Shown here piece after piece: positions 24,256 through 37,100 of a stretch of 64,000 nucleotides of DNA. Source of the DNA: Nymphaea colorata (Eukaryota; Streptophyta; Magnoliopsida; Nymphaeales; Nymphaeaceae); assembly GCF_008831285.2 (NCBI RefSeq), contig NC_045144.1:18863716-18927715 (forward strand), written 5' to 3'. A model generated the notes under the pieces. That model was not told where the DNA came from. It worked only from the letters and a program-made list of their open reading frames with translations, and did not search any database. A program made the translations under genes and the position numbers. Position 1 is the stretch's first letter, and every line of letters begins with the position of its first letter.

Positions 24256-27200
24256 GTAGGGATAATATTCTCTTATTTGACTCCATGTCCTTCTCGACTC
24301 TCTTCTCTTAAGCGAAATTCACATAGGATGGAGGGATGCCATGGTCGAAGAAGTTGTTTTACTTTTGTGAGGGGGTGGCCGGTGGGCGTGGGTATGTGCT
24401 TGCTTCGCATGACGATTTGTATTGGCCAGTTCGTTTGTTCGAGGGATTTATCTGGGTTATGTTTTAGTTGCTTCTAGGGATTTGCCTGATACATCGTCTT
24501 CTAGTTTCTATCCGTGTTGTTTGGGATGAATTGCTGTACCGGTGTTGGTTGTCGTTCATTGTTTGCGTTTTCTTTTCTGAATGGCGGCCGTTGGTAGTCA
24601 TGCTTCTTGTTGTTTTTCTCTCTCTGAACGAGTTGTAATGCTGCTTGCATTGGAATGAGTTGTGAAGCTCGATTTTTTTTTTTGTTTTTTACTTGAAGTT
24701 CAGTTCGTGACTTTGAGAGGTGATGCGTTCCGTTCATGCATGTGTTCCTGCCAATTCTGTTGCAAAATTTTTTTGGTATACCAGTTTGGTCTGTTCTGTG
24801 TCATAAAAAGTTCAAAGAAATGTGATACAATTGATTGATGGATGGCTGGTGGTTGAGATCTCATTGGAGCTTATAGATGGACTAACTTACAGTCTTATTA
24901 CTTAGCCTGCTCAAATGGCGGGAGAAAATTAGCCCAACTGGGAATGGATTTAGTTCAGGCTTCGAATATTCAGCTAAACATCATGATGGTCGAGCCATCC
25001 ACTGATTTTTCCAGTTTTTTTAACTTGGCCGTAACTGCCGTTTCAAGGGGAAATGAAAAAGAAACCTGAAAAAAATGGAGGAATAACTATAGTATATCAA
25101 CGTGGCATAACATAGGATTGTGCCGTCTTTCTGAACAAGTAATTTCTCCGCAGAACCCTAATATTTCTGCATAAACGGGGATCTGTCCCTTTCTCTTTTA
25201 TTTAGATGCCAACAAGGATAGAAGCTATGTAGAAATTCATTTGTGGGTTTCTACATGGGAAGTCAATTTGCACTCGTTCTTGGTTTGAAAACATGTGTCT
25301 CACTCTCATGTGGTTTTCAACAGAATTATGTAGGCACTACTACTCGTAACTTGTGCACTGGGTTTCATGTCTGGCTTAATTATTAATCTCCACTCCCAGT
25401 GAGAAAATGGAAGAAGAGAGGAAAAAAATGAGAATGAAAGAAGGGAAGAAAAATGAAACTAAGTCATATGATTCTAAAATCATATTGAGATTGAATACTT
25501 GGTAATGTTTTTATAGTTTTATTAATGAAATCATTGAAATGTTATCATTCAGTTTTTGCCTTTTAAGTTGGTTGTTTTCTTATTCCCTTTTTTTAGGTTC
25601 CAATAAGGATTTGTAGCATATTTTGCAGCACATACTTTTCTCGAGATTTAATGTGTGGGAACTATGTATTTACATACTACATACCATTTGTTAATTTTTA
25701 GGGGAATGCAACTTGGGATGTACTTGCATGTGGATTTTCTTTTTTTTTTTTTTTAGGTTGGGGCTATAATTAGTTTCTCTATCATGTGGACGCTCATGGC
25801 AGATTTTACCAAAGGATACAAGATCTATGCATTGAGTTGTGGGTTGGCTTACAAATTTAATATGGGCTATAAGTGAACAAGTGTAAGGGGGAGATGAATA
25901 TGTAAATCTAGGTGGGATATTTCCACGAAAACATAGTTATTTTATGTAATGACTAATTCGATTTTGGTCTTCATTTCTTTTCCCTATTGGATTTCCAAAT
26001 AACAACAAAGAGGGCCAGAGCTAGCATCTGCTGGCATACAAACACCTGATATTGCAACTGAGTTGTGGTTTTTAAACAAAGATTTAAGGCATGTACAGTA
26101 ATATCTGCCAGCCATGTAGTAAACATAGTATGTAAATCTGGTGTTATGTAGTATCGACTATCGAGTGCAAAGAAGCAGTTAGGGTGGGATTATATGATCA
26201 TTTGAATTAAGAAGGATCTCAGTGTCAGATCATGCACAAAGGCTCGGTAATTTCTTTTCTTTATGTAAGTGCATTCTCTGCTGTAGCAGTGCACCTGGAT
26301 AGCTACTTTAAGTGCTCAAACAATGTCAAAAATTTAAGCTAACTTGATCTGTTGGTTTATTGGTTAAAATGGATGTGAAGAAGCCTGATAGTATTGATTA
26401 GTAGTCAATGAAGTTTCTCTTGTTCCAGGCAACTACTGCATTGCTGTTCAAACTGGGCTAGGAGACCCTTTTCATGTCCACTAAATAGGTTATACCACTC
26501 AGATTGGCTTGCACATATCAGGCTGTAATTACAAGCCCTTTTGTTCAATAAAGTTTTATCTCTGATTGGCTTGCGTCTATCAGGCTGCAATTTATGAGTC
26601 CCTTCATTTTGTAATGGTTGGATTTGCTCTATCTGATCCATCAACAACTTAAAAATTGGAGCATTTCACTAGGTAGATGGGAATGCAAAGAAGGATAATC
26701 CCCATGAGGCAGGATATAAATGGGGCAGCATTGGTTAATTCCTCCCTATCAAAACTGAGTAAGGCTATTTGCTCGACTTGCCCAACTGCAGGCTGTAAAG
26801 GATTCGTTTGTCCACCATCTCACAATCAGGGCCACCTTGCCGCCTCTCTCTTTCTGCCACCTTTTAGAGACGGAAACTGCATTGGCTGTTTTCCTTTTAT
26901 AAAGTTCCATTAGAAAAGGAAACAATATATTTTTCTTTCCACTATTTTTTTAACTTCTTACTACTTTCCCAATCATAACACAGAATCTCCACCATTCCCT
27001 CGAGTAGTAACTTCTTTTTTATGCATGGTGTCTTTTGCAGTCCACAGGCCATTAAGATATGATCACAAATATGAGAACTGCCTCGGCAGCTATTATTATT
27101 TTTAGTTCTGAAAGATATTTAAGAATCAATCTGGTCAAAGAACTTTCGGCTACAGTGTGACAATTCATTCAAGTAGTCAGTTTGAGCTTTTCCATTCACA

Positions 27201-27556
27201 ACATGCTAAACTGTTTCAGAAAGTTATGTAACTTATTTTTCCAACTTTTTATGTTTTATGGAAATTGAATAGGTTATATGCCAAGGTGGCTTCCATAGGA
27301 AACTTATCCTCACCAAGAAGTTCACCTTTTTCACTTGGGAATTGTGAAACCTTTCTTCTATGAAACTATGCTTTGTGCCTTAGAAAGGGTTCCTGATAGA
27401 GAATCAAACATCATAAAGAAGCACTTTGTTGGCCTGTTTATTCAAGTGGTGCTATTTGCAGAAAGGATTTTTCTATCATTATCGTTGTTGCAATATGTGG
27501 TTTGTATTTTGGAGAATTTCTAAAATTGTATGCTAAAAAATTTTCACTTTTTGTAG
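24256..27556 (+). other. Proposed long 5'-UTR intron (about 3.3 kb) of the CID-domain gene
   Basis: AT-rich sequence without convincing exons. It contains a small imperfect direct repeat (GATTGGCTTGC...TATCAGGCTG at about 26501 and 26566) and poly-T tracts. Short open frames here show no recognisable protein. The assignment as an intron depends on the untranslated exon at about 24.1-24.26 kb. Confidence 0.4.
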
Positions 27557-27598
27557 GTTTTGATTCTTGTAAGTGTGCATACTTAGCAGCTTGGAGCA

Positions 27599-30500
27599 AT
27601 GAACAGCACATTTAATGGCCAGATTTTGGTTGAGAAGCTTGCAAAGCTTAACAATTCACAGCAGAGTATAGAGAGTATCCTTCTAATTATGATTCTTGTC
27701 ATGCTTTGAGTTCACATTATTTTGCTGATGCTAATTGTTATAGTTAAACTTTCAATTGTCAGAGAGATTTTATTCTTCACATTCTAAGTGAATGTGCTCG
27801 AAAGAACTTGATCTTTGAGCTATACTGGAATTTAGTTTGCAACACTTCAAGGTCTTGTAAAGAATATGATCCAAAGCTGAGAAGCATCAACTCCATTTGT
27901 GAATGAATGTTTCTTCTCAAACACTAGAACCTTGAAGTTAATATCAAGTGCCACCAGAAAGATGCTGAATTTTGATTGCCGCCTGAGATTTTTGTAAAGG
28001 AATTTGTTAGTAGGTGCAATTGCAAACTAAGAGAAACAACAATATCTCAAATAAAAGTAATAAGAACTTTGCACACCCAGCATGTTCTGTAATATGAAAG
28101 ACATAAACACCTTTAATGACTTGTACATAAATATAATAGGGAACTTGTATGACTTCTAAACTGAACCATAGTCACAGGAAAGCATTTTTTTTTTCGGAAA
28201 AAAAGTGAAAATTAAGTCAGCCAGAAAAAAACAGCAAAAAAGCTGTTTTTTTAAAAGGACGCTAAAAAAAACACATTTTTTTTTTGTGCTTTTCCCTTTC
28301 TTCATTTTAGGCATTTTTTCATGTTTTTTAATGCCAGATTGCCTGTTTCCATTTTCTAATTTTTATTTGTTGCTTATATATTTTTTGTTATTTTATTAAT
28401 TTCCCATTTATTTTATTTTCCCTAATATTTAGGATTTAATTTTTTTTTAAAATTTACTGTATTTTCCCTGTATTTTCTGGTTTTTTTCATTCTCGCCTAA
28501 TTATACTTGAGAAAATTCTTACTATTTAGAACCCGAAAACTATATTTGTGACTGTGCTTTTAACTAGCATTGTCTCTGTAGTTTGGAGATGAAGGGGGTG
28601 GGTTGGCGGCAAACCACTTACACTTGCCTAATATATTACCACAAACCCAACTTTTATGTTGAAATGCTTTTCTTTCTTTGGTGGTTTCTATCTCGAGATT
28701 CTGGAAGCTTATTGGTTAATGGTTAACATGTTTTACTAATATGGCAAGAAAGGCTTTTGGATTTAGCATGCAAATATTTACTGTTATGTGCCTGTAATCC
28801 TTAAAAAGTTAAACCTAGCTTTGTCTCATTGGTGTATCTTTCATAGAAGGAATGCAAAACAAGTTGTGGAAACATGGGATAGACAATTTCATTGTTCACC
28901 AAGGGAGCAGAGGGTGTCTTTTTTGTATCTTGCAAATGATATTCTCCAGAACAGTAGGCGAAGGGGCTTAGAATTTGTGACTGAGTTCTGGAAGGTTCTT
29001 CCAGGTGCTCTTAATGATGCACTTGAAAATGGAGATGAGTTCTCAAGAAATGCTACAATGCGACTGGTATGTGGTTCTTAAAGCCTTTCTCTTTTCTCTT
29101 TTCTCTTTTCTCTTTTTTCTGTTCCTTATCTCAACCTCTTCTTTTGTAGTACTATTTGACGTGAAATAAACTGCATATGTTTCCTAATTTTACTTATTAT
29201 ATGGATGAATTTTGCGAAAATTCTGGTTATAAATGCTCTTTTAATAAGTTAATGTAAGCTTTTTACTTTTCTCTCTTCTCTCTTCCTCACCTCAACCTCT
29301 TCTTTTCGTAGTACTATTTACCATGAGATAAACTGCTATGTTTCCCTAATTTAAAATTTTAAATTATTATATGCATATATTTTGCGAAAATTCTTGTTAG
29401 AAATGCTCTTTTAATAGCTTAAGTTTCTTTTTATGATGTTTGAGGACCAGAGTTGGATTTACTGCCTTTTTTGGCTGACTGTGTCTGTTCATTGTATTCC
29501 TTTTCTTTTTGGAGAATTTTCCCTGCCACCTCAAGTACATTAACCTCATCCTGTATTACTATTATGTCTTCACTGTACATGTGTATATATATAAGCACAC
29601 ACACACAGAGAGTTAGGAGTTTAAGATCTGGCTGTCCGATATGGATAGCTGCCCATGTTGGTCCGATGTGTCTTTTGCTGATGCTGGTTTTTTTTTTTTT
29701 TTTTTCAAAAATTCGACCTGATAGATGAGGTTGGAGTGTCTGAACCTATATGCTTGAATAAAAGTTGTGGAAACCTGATATGCAGATATGATTTGTGACC
29801 CCCATATTTTGGAACCGTGGATGAATATAAAAATGCTGATTTTGATCCTTTATAAAATCCAATCCACACATCCACTTTTTATGTTTTTTTTTTTAAATGA
29901 GTTGGACATCACGAATCCATCCATATGGGTGAATTTCAAACAGCAGCTGAAAAGTGGTTGATGGTGGTTAAATAAGTGGACAACCATCAATGGCCCTTCA
30001 GCTTGTGCCACTGATGACTGTTTTTAAAAAATTCGACTTCATAGATGAGGGCAGTATGTCCAATTCTATATGCCTGAAAGTAAAATTGTTGAAATCTGAT
30101 GAGTGCATATGATATGACCCCTCCAATTACAATCAGTATAAAATTGTTGATTTTATCCCTCATAAAATCATTGATCTACACATTCATTTTCACCATTTTC
30201 TTATGCATATAGATTTGGACATTTTGCACCCATTTGCATTGTTGGATTTGACAAACCAGCAAGAAAATGGCCACAGCAGCAGATGATTGATTCACACATA
30301 CAGGGGGAGGGGGAGAGAGAGAGAGAGAGAGATGCGTTTGTGTATATGAATGTCTTTCCACCATTCCCTGTGTTTCTGTTACCACAATAATTTTCTTGAG
30401 GCAAGTAGGCGTTCATCAATTAATGTTAGTTATCTTCATATTCTCTTATTAGCTTATGCTTGTAAATCATATTCAGTGTTTAAGCTGTTTATTTGTCCTC

Positions 30501-33500
30501 TTTATTGATTTGGTTAGAAACTTAGAACTATGACATATTTTGTTTCCTCTCTAGATTGACATATGGGAAGAAAGGAAGGTTTTCGGCTTGCGGCCACAAA
30601 CTCTTAGGGAAGAGTTTTTGGGAAAAAATGCAGGAAGCTCTGGAAGAAATGGAAGATCCTCTAGTTTCAAAGCAGTAAGGATTCCTAGAGCACATATTTC
30701 AGCTTTTAGTTATGCTATTTATTTTCCCTACAGAATGATACTGATGGCCTTCAAATCTTGGTTCACAATGTGTTCTTTTCCCTTATTGGTAAACCAGAAA
30801 CCCACTGTAGGAGATGGTCTAGAGAAGATAATTTCGAGTTATGGAGCTGTCTATGATGGCCCTGTTCACGAGGACACTTTGTTCAGCAAGTGCAGAACTG
30901 TTATTAGTTATCTTGAGAAAGTCGAGAAGGAGATGGCCAATGATCGTGCATCGGGTAAATACATAAGATTCCCGTATTGCTTAATCTGCTACTCTTGATT
31001 GCCTGCCAGATGTTTTTTTTTCGACTTCAAAACTTTAAGGTTTCTTTTGAACAGTAGATGGTAACATGCAGGTCAAACACTATACATGGAAGTCATTTTA
31101 TGTTTTTTGTTTTTTTAAAAAAATGGTTCCTGAGGAAACCACATCCGCGCTAGAGACTTTGTCACTCTCCCAGCTGTGTAAAACCCCAAGGGTAGTGCCC
31201 CTGCCCCCAGGGCCGAACATGTGGTGCATATGGGGGCAAACTTAGAAATCATATGCACAAAACTACAAAGTTAATAAGCCTTTTTTGAGCTGTGCTTCGA
31301 CCAGCCTTTCTTGTTCCTCTATGCTTATGCTTTTCAAAGCCTTGCTATATGAGTTGTTATCCCCTTCATGCTTTTTCTGATTGTCCTGGATGGAAAGAAT
31401 GTGTTTGAGGCTATTTTGCTTGAGTTTCTTGTATAGTAAATAATTAAGCTATACTTCGCTGAAGAAAGTTCAGTAAGCAAGAGATACACATATTTTTTGT
31501 ACTTCAGGCTCATTCTTTTATCTATCTTGTCTGTCTTTGAGGTCGTGGATGATACTTCCTAGCTGATGCTTGGCTTGGATGTTTGGTCTGGAAATCACTC
31601 GTCTTCTATTCATTGGGATATCTTTGTGACTTCTTCATGAGTTGATCTTCATTCGTGCTATTTCCTTAATTGTCTATCACCAATTCATGGCCAGACAGTG
31701 AATGAAAAATATCCTCTCAATTGCAGGAAAACTTAATGAGTCCAGCTTGGCTGAGGAACTTCAAGGGCAGAAGGTTGTACTAAAGGAATGCATTGAACAA
31801 CTAGGAGCAGCTGAGTCATCAAGAACAGCACTTGTCTCTCATTTGAAGGAGGCATTGAGGGAAGAGGTTGGTGATGTTTACATCTCAAGTCTCAAGGTTC
31901 TTTTATGGACAAGTAGTACCAGTCTAGCTACCTATTATAGGAATTCTATTTTTTTTCCTGTACCCCATTCCTCTTGGATGTTCAATGTTCACTGATATGA
32001 TTGCTCGTCTCTTTTGCAGGAAACCAAACTTGATCAAGTTCGAGACCAACTTAAGGTAAATCTTGTAGGTTACAAGTTGGCATCTTAAAGCACTTTGTGA
32101 TTCTTAACATCTTGAGATGAACTCTAGCTCATTAACACTTTTGCTCTGCATGTGTTTTCTTGGACGCTTGCTGAGTTCAATGGAAGTTGGAACTTGTCAT
32201 GCATGTATAATGTACATTCTGTCCATAAATATATTGAGTACATGAATAAAGTAACAAATACACCCATATATTCATGGCTATCACTAGAGGAAATGCAGAC
32301 ACATCTCTGATCTGCACATACAAAATTTCTGGCCAATGTATGATGATAAGAAAAACTGGGTAGCATGTTTAACTCTATCAACATCTGCTATCTATGATAA
32401 GTTTTGCTTATTGTGGGGGGAATGTGAGATTTGATACCTGTGTTGGAGGCTGCAGAAATAAAGGTAAACCAAGGTAGGATTTACCATCAAGCCCTCCATA
32501 TATAAAAAGACAGGTATCAACTCTTAGGTGTCTACTTTGTAAAAAGAAGATGGGTTGGTGTTCAGCATGGAGGAGAATGGGCAAATGGACAAGTATTTGC
32601 TCTACGCCTCTACCGTTGCTGGTCATATTTAATCCTATCGATTTAGATGATCTAATATAGGCAGACACTCCTTTGTGGATTGAAGAAATATACATGTTGC
32701 AGATCTCAATTATTGGTTTTGGTAGCTGTTCTGATCTTAGTTGCAACATGGGTATCTGGTCCAGTTGTTAATGTCATCACAAGGTGCAAAATGATAAGCA
32801 ACTTGAAGATGATAAATATTGATGTTTGTCAGAGTTGTGCGACTCCTAATTTCTATTCAACAATTACCTGTAGCCGTGGAATCATGGTAATAGTGTCCAA
32901 CCTTCTTATATTGAGATAAGGATTGGATTTCTTCAGTGGAGGAGGCACCTAACTTGTGCTCCTTCGCTATATATTTTTTTCAAGTCAGTATCAATAAAGT
33001 CACATATGATCCCATGCTATTGGGAATCTAAATGTTCCAATGTTTGAACTCGTAATTTGTGGATAATTGTGTCTGTTCCTTTAACATGGTTTACAATTTA
33101 CATTATAAATTGGTAAAACATACGTGGCTATTGCATGCCAACTGATAAATTTGATAGCCTCGAAGTTCTTAAGACATTGCTCTTACAAATCTGCTTTGGT
33201 TCTTATTGCCCGTAAGCTTCTTATTGATATTATAAATTTTCTGCTTGTATGTCCATATGGCAATTTTCCAGGTGAAGTAAACTGTATATATCTTCTATGT
33301 TCCGATGTCTACAATATATTGTGCATGCTATTACTTGCGACGGGTCTTTATGCTTGTGAAGTATTGGTCATATGCAAATGCGAGCCAGAAAAAAGTTCAA
33401 GTAGGCTCTATTAATATTTTGGACAAATTTAGGAGGATCCTGTTTATGTTTTTTTAATACATTTCCAAAGACATTTTAAAGAAATTAATCAAAAAATTCA

Positions 33501-34841
33501 AAAGAACTGGCAAGCCTTGTGCATGGTGTCGGTAGAAAAAGATTACAAGACATGTAGCTGCTCCTCTGACCATATGGATCGCATTTTCTGACCTTTGTGT
33601 TCGAGCATTCAAATTACAAACGCATTACATTTTGATCACTGGCAAGCCTTGTGCATGGTGTTGGTAGAAAAAGATTATTTGGCCCGTAATACCTGGAGTA
33701 TCTATTTAAGGTCGAAACTAACCTACGGGCTGGTTACCTTAGTACTGGGAACCCAGTGAAGGGTTTGAATAGAGTTCTGTTAAGGAAATTAGTAGTGCAT
33801 TTGCATTAACTTACCATGTGAAATTGAATTTAGATTCTAAAGCAAAGTGATCAATGGCCTTTAGTTTCCTTTCCCAGAAGGCAGGAAAGGTTTGAAAAAA
33901 AATTCATTGAATAATTAATCATCTTTCAAGCCTCGTAGACTGATGTTCTGGCACGCACATCACAAAGAACAGTATATATTTCTTGGAATTTTTTTCTATT
34001 CCATTTGCTCATGTTGTTGCTGTTTTTTGTCCAGACAGCTAAGTGTCGATTTGATCAAGCAAGCAGCATCTGCCAGCAGCTAGTGAATGGTGACAGCGGA
34101 CACTTGCCATTAGAACAGACACCCAAGCAAGTACCTGCTTTTTCTGGCACAGCTCCAGCGATGGGGCCTGTGGCAAGCTGTGGAGACGGAGAACACACAG
34201 CCCCTGTAATGCAAACAGGACCATCCACAGAGGGCATTGTTCCAGTTGATGATGATAGTCGGAAAACAGCAGCAGCAGTCGCCGCTAGACTTGCGTCATC
34301 AACATCTTCAGCTCAGATGCTGACATACGTCCTTTCTTTGGCATCAGAGGGAGTGATTGGTAATCCAGTGGCTGAGGGTTCCACAGACCAACCATCTGAA
34401 AAGAAGCCCAAACTTGAGAATGGCTTATCCCCATCTTATGTTCCTCTGCCATCACAGCCACCACCACCACCATTTCCGCATCCTGATTCGTTGCACCACA
34501 AGGTGCCAAGCATGTCCCAAGTTGCTCTTTCTTCTCCACCATCTCGTACTGGTGGTGCCATGCTTGCTGCACCTCCATTACCTCCTACACCACCTCCGCT
34601 TCAGCCACCTCCACCACCAACCCAATTTGTACAGCCGGCTGGAACCATGACAGGGTTGTCCTACAACCATGGAAATTCATCTTTGCAACCTCCTCTACCT
34701 GGATATCCAATGGCACCTGTACCTGTCTCAGGCTTGGCCTCCTATCCTCCGCCTAATCCTTACCAGAATTTTCATGCATCCGAAAGTGGCTTCTATAACC
34801 AGCCACCACTACCTGCAGGTCCACCTATCTCTCGACAGTAG
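27599..34841 (+). CDS. CID-domain protein (RPRD/Rtt103-like, ENTH/VHS superfamily), 7 coding exons
   Basis: Exons: 27599-27674, 28819-29066, 30555-30674, 30798-30954, 31727-31866, 32020-32055, 34035-34841. The phases close to 527 aa. The N-terminal ~130 residues are a CTD-interacting domain: MNSTFNGQILVEKLAKLNNS, then TLSHWCIFHRRNAKQVVETW, FLYLANDILQNSRRRG, FWKVLP and IDIWEERKVFG. Residues ~150-260 form a helical/coiled-coil region (YLEKVEKEM, KLNESSLAEELQGQKVVLKE, TKLDQVRDQLK) as in RPRD proteins. The C-terminal ~140 residues are proline-rich with poly-Pro runs, preceded by a likely NLS (SEKKPKLEN). Known role of the family: binding the phosphorylated CTD of RNA polymerase II and acting in 3'-end processing or termination in the nucleus. 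The start matches the conserved N-terminus of homologues. Exon 5 could alternatively extend in frame to a second donor near 31895. Introns 2 and 6 contain local duplications. Confidence 0.92.
29085..29430. repeat. Tandem duplication of about 175 bp in intron 2 of the CID gene
   Basis: Copies at about 29085-29258 and 29262-29430 share CTCAACCTCTTCTTTT, GTAGTACTATTT, ATAAACTGC, ATTTTGCGAAAATTC and AAATGCTCTTTTAATA. It starts about 20 bp after the exon 2 donor. Confidence 0.75.
29708..30200. repeat. Diverged direct repeat in intron 2 of the CID gene
   Basis: Blocks at about 29708-29885 and 30030-30200 share ATTCGACYTSATAGATGAGG, CTATATGCYTGAA, a GTTGATTTTATCC-type block and ATAAAATC...CACATTCATTTT. 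Similarity is clear but worn, so this is an old duplication or two related element fragments. Confidence 0.6.
33507..33676. repeat. Direct repeat of about 38 bp in intron 6 of the CID gene
   Basis: ACTGGCAAGCCTTGTGCATG, then GTG, then TNGGTAGAAAAAGATTA occurs at about 33507 and again at about 33639, with one base difference (GTCGG against GTTGG). Confidence 0.75.
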
Positions 34842-36693
34842 AAGCAAATGTTGAAGCCATTCTACAGATTAATTTACAGCATAGAGAGGTCACTTCTAGT
34901 ATTTGGTGTTGAATACCATGTTTCATGAACATGATACTTCTTAACTTTCCTGACCTTTCACAACCGTGTCTCTTGTATATCAGATTATGAGCTTCGTGCT
35001 ATGTATGTAGAATTGATTTGTTTAGGAGTTCATACAGTTGGTGCTATTCAAATCCAGCTTCTTGTTATATTTGCAGAACTTGGTGGAGATGATGGATTCC
35101 TTTTCGCAAAGTGCTGCATAATTTAGGTCTGAACATTTGATCCCACATGAAATTTTTCCATGGAATGAATGGAGCTACCTGATGGTATGATACTCAAACC
35201 AACCTCCTTACTCGCAATCTTCTGAACAAACTTTTAACCCGATAACATATCTGTTCATGTTCATGTACATGGCAGTGGACGTTCCATATAATATGCTCTC
35301 TGTGATGGGGGCACCGAGTCTTTTGGTATCTATTAGATTTCGATTCATGAGATGTATGTTTACCATCTCCTGATCTGCTTAATTATCAAGTTAAAGCCCT
35401 CGAGTGCTCCTTCTTGCCCACAAAAAAAATCTTCTTTTGCTTTTACCTTTTGAAGAGAAGAGTGCACACTCCAGGTATTGAACTTCAGACTTTCTTTCAG
35501 TTTTCAAGTTTTAAGCCAACCCTTCTAGCCTGTTCCTGCTATTAGTCACCAGCGGATGTAATGCATTTTGGAATTGCTGGCCGGAGGTCCTCGAAGGCAA
35601 AGTGCCCTGGATGTGCTAATGAGCTAACAGGGCCGCCGCTTCCGTGAGCGGCTGTATATCATAGAATATGTCCACAGTTGGATTGTTTTAGGATTCATCT
35701 GGAGCCGAAATGGATCTAAAATATGCAACAAGGGTCAGATAATCAACCAACCTAACCATAGTTTATGGGATTTGGTTTTCTGAGCTTGACTGTGGTTTCA
35801 AGACTCATACTTTCCTTATCTTGCCTACCCACTTCCAAGGATTTGAATGACAAGTTCCCTGGACTGTAATTTTGCAGTGGCAACCTTGATCACATCTGTA
35901 GATCTGAAAAATCCTTATAAGTTGTTGCTCCACATCATCTTCAGGCTTTCTTCTTTTAGGTACAATAAACTTCCAAGTATTGACATGTAATACTTATTTA
36001 AGGGAGTTGGTAAGAGCAAAAAGCCTTGCATGTTTTACTCAATGTTTTCTTTTCTTACTGAAATTTCTGAACCCTTTAAACCCAAAGAAGGAAAATCTTT
36101 TCTAGTCAAAGGATAAGAACAAAAGAGAAGCTGCTTATCTTTTGCCATGGTCTGGAAGGAGGAGAGCAAAACCCTTTTTGAAGATACAGCCAAGAGGTAG
36201 GCCCTTAAATGGAAATTTCATTTGAGAAAAAACAAACAATGCTTGAATTTTAGGTGTCCAATTGGCGCCCGTTAAATTCATCCTTGCTTTGTAAAAGAAA
36301 GTTACTTTTTTAAAATTTTTTATTTCATATTGTTCTTAATAATTTTTTAAACTACTCGAGAACTGTCTTTGAGTAGAAGAGAAACAGCATGAGAAAAGAT
36401 CTGCCAAGAACGCATGCAGAGAGAGATGGTTCGGGCATTGATTGGGAAGAATCGAGGGCAGAGAGGAGAGAGAGGGGTCATTATTTCCTCTTCACAATGG
36501 CTTGTTTCCTAGTCCCACACCACAAAGTAGAGATAGAGAGAGAAGATAAGGGAAAAAGAAAAAAGAGAGTTTCAAGAAGTTCACACAAAAGACAGCATGC
36601 CTTGATTTTTGGCCTTCCTTAGGATGCAAAATTATGGCCACTTTTAGAAATTGCCACCTTTTGTCTTCGCATTACATCATGACTAACTTGCTT

Positions 36694-36709
36694 CTCTCTC
36701 TCTCTCTCT

Positions 36710-36769
<60 letters not shown>
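36694..36769. repeat. Compound (CT)n(TA)n microsatellite
   Basis: About 9 CT units followed by about 29 TA units, the same order as at 23.65 kb. Confidence 0.95.
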
Positions 36770-36775
<6 letters not shown>

Positions 36776-37031
36776 TTTCTTTTTAAGTAGGGAAGTGAAC
36801 AGTTTTGGTCCACTTACCAAGTTGGATTTACTTGGATCTTATGTCATTGGATTTGTAATCAAACTTAAGTTCAAATCTAGCAGCAAAAAAGAACTGATAT
36901 TCATATGTAGATGCATCAAATCTAATTACAAAACTACATGCCCACTTCAAATCTCGTATGAGTGATCCAACAGATATAAAATTGAATCGTTAATTGGGTA
37001 TTTCAAATATATTTTCTCCTTCATTAATGGT

Positions 37032-37033
<2 letters not shown>

Positions 37034-37096
<63 letters not shown>
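37034..37096. repeat. Compound (TA)n(GA)n microsatellite
   Basis: About 18 TA units followed by 13 GA units; on the other strand this is the same CT-then-TA order as at 23.65 and 36.7 kb. Confidence 0.95.
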
Positions 37097-37100
<4 letters not shown>

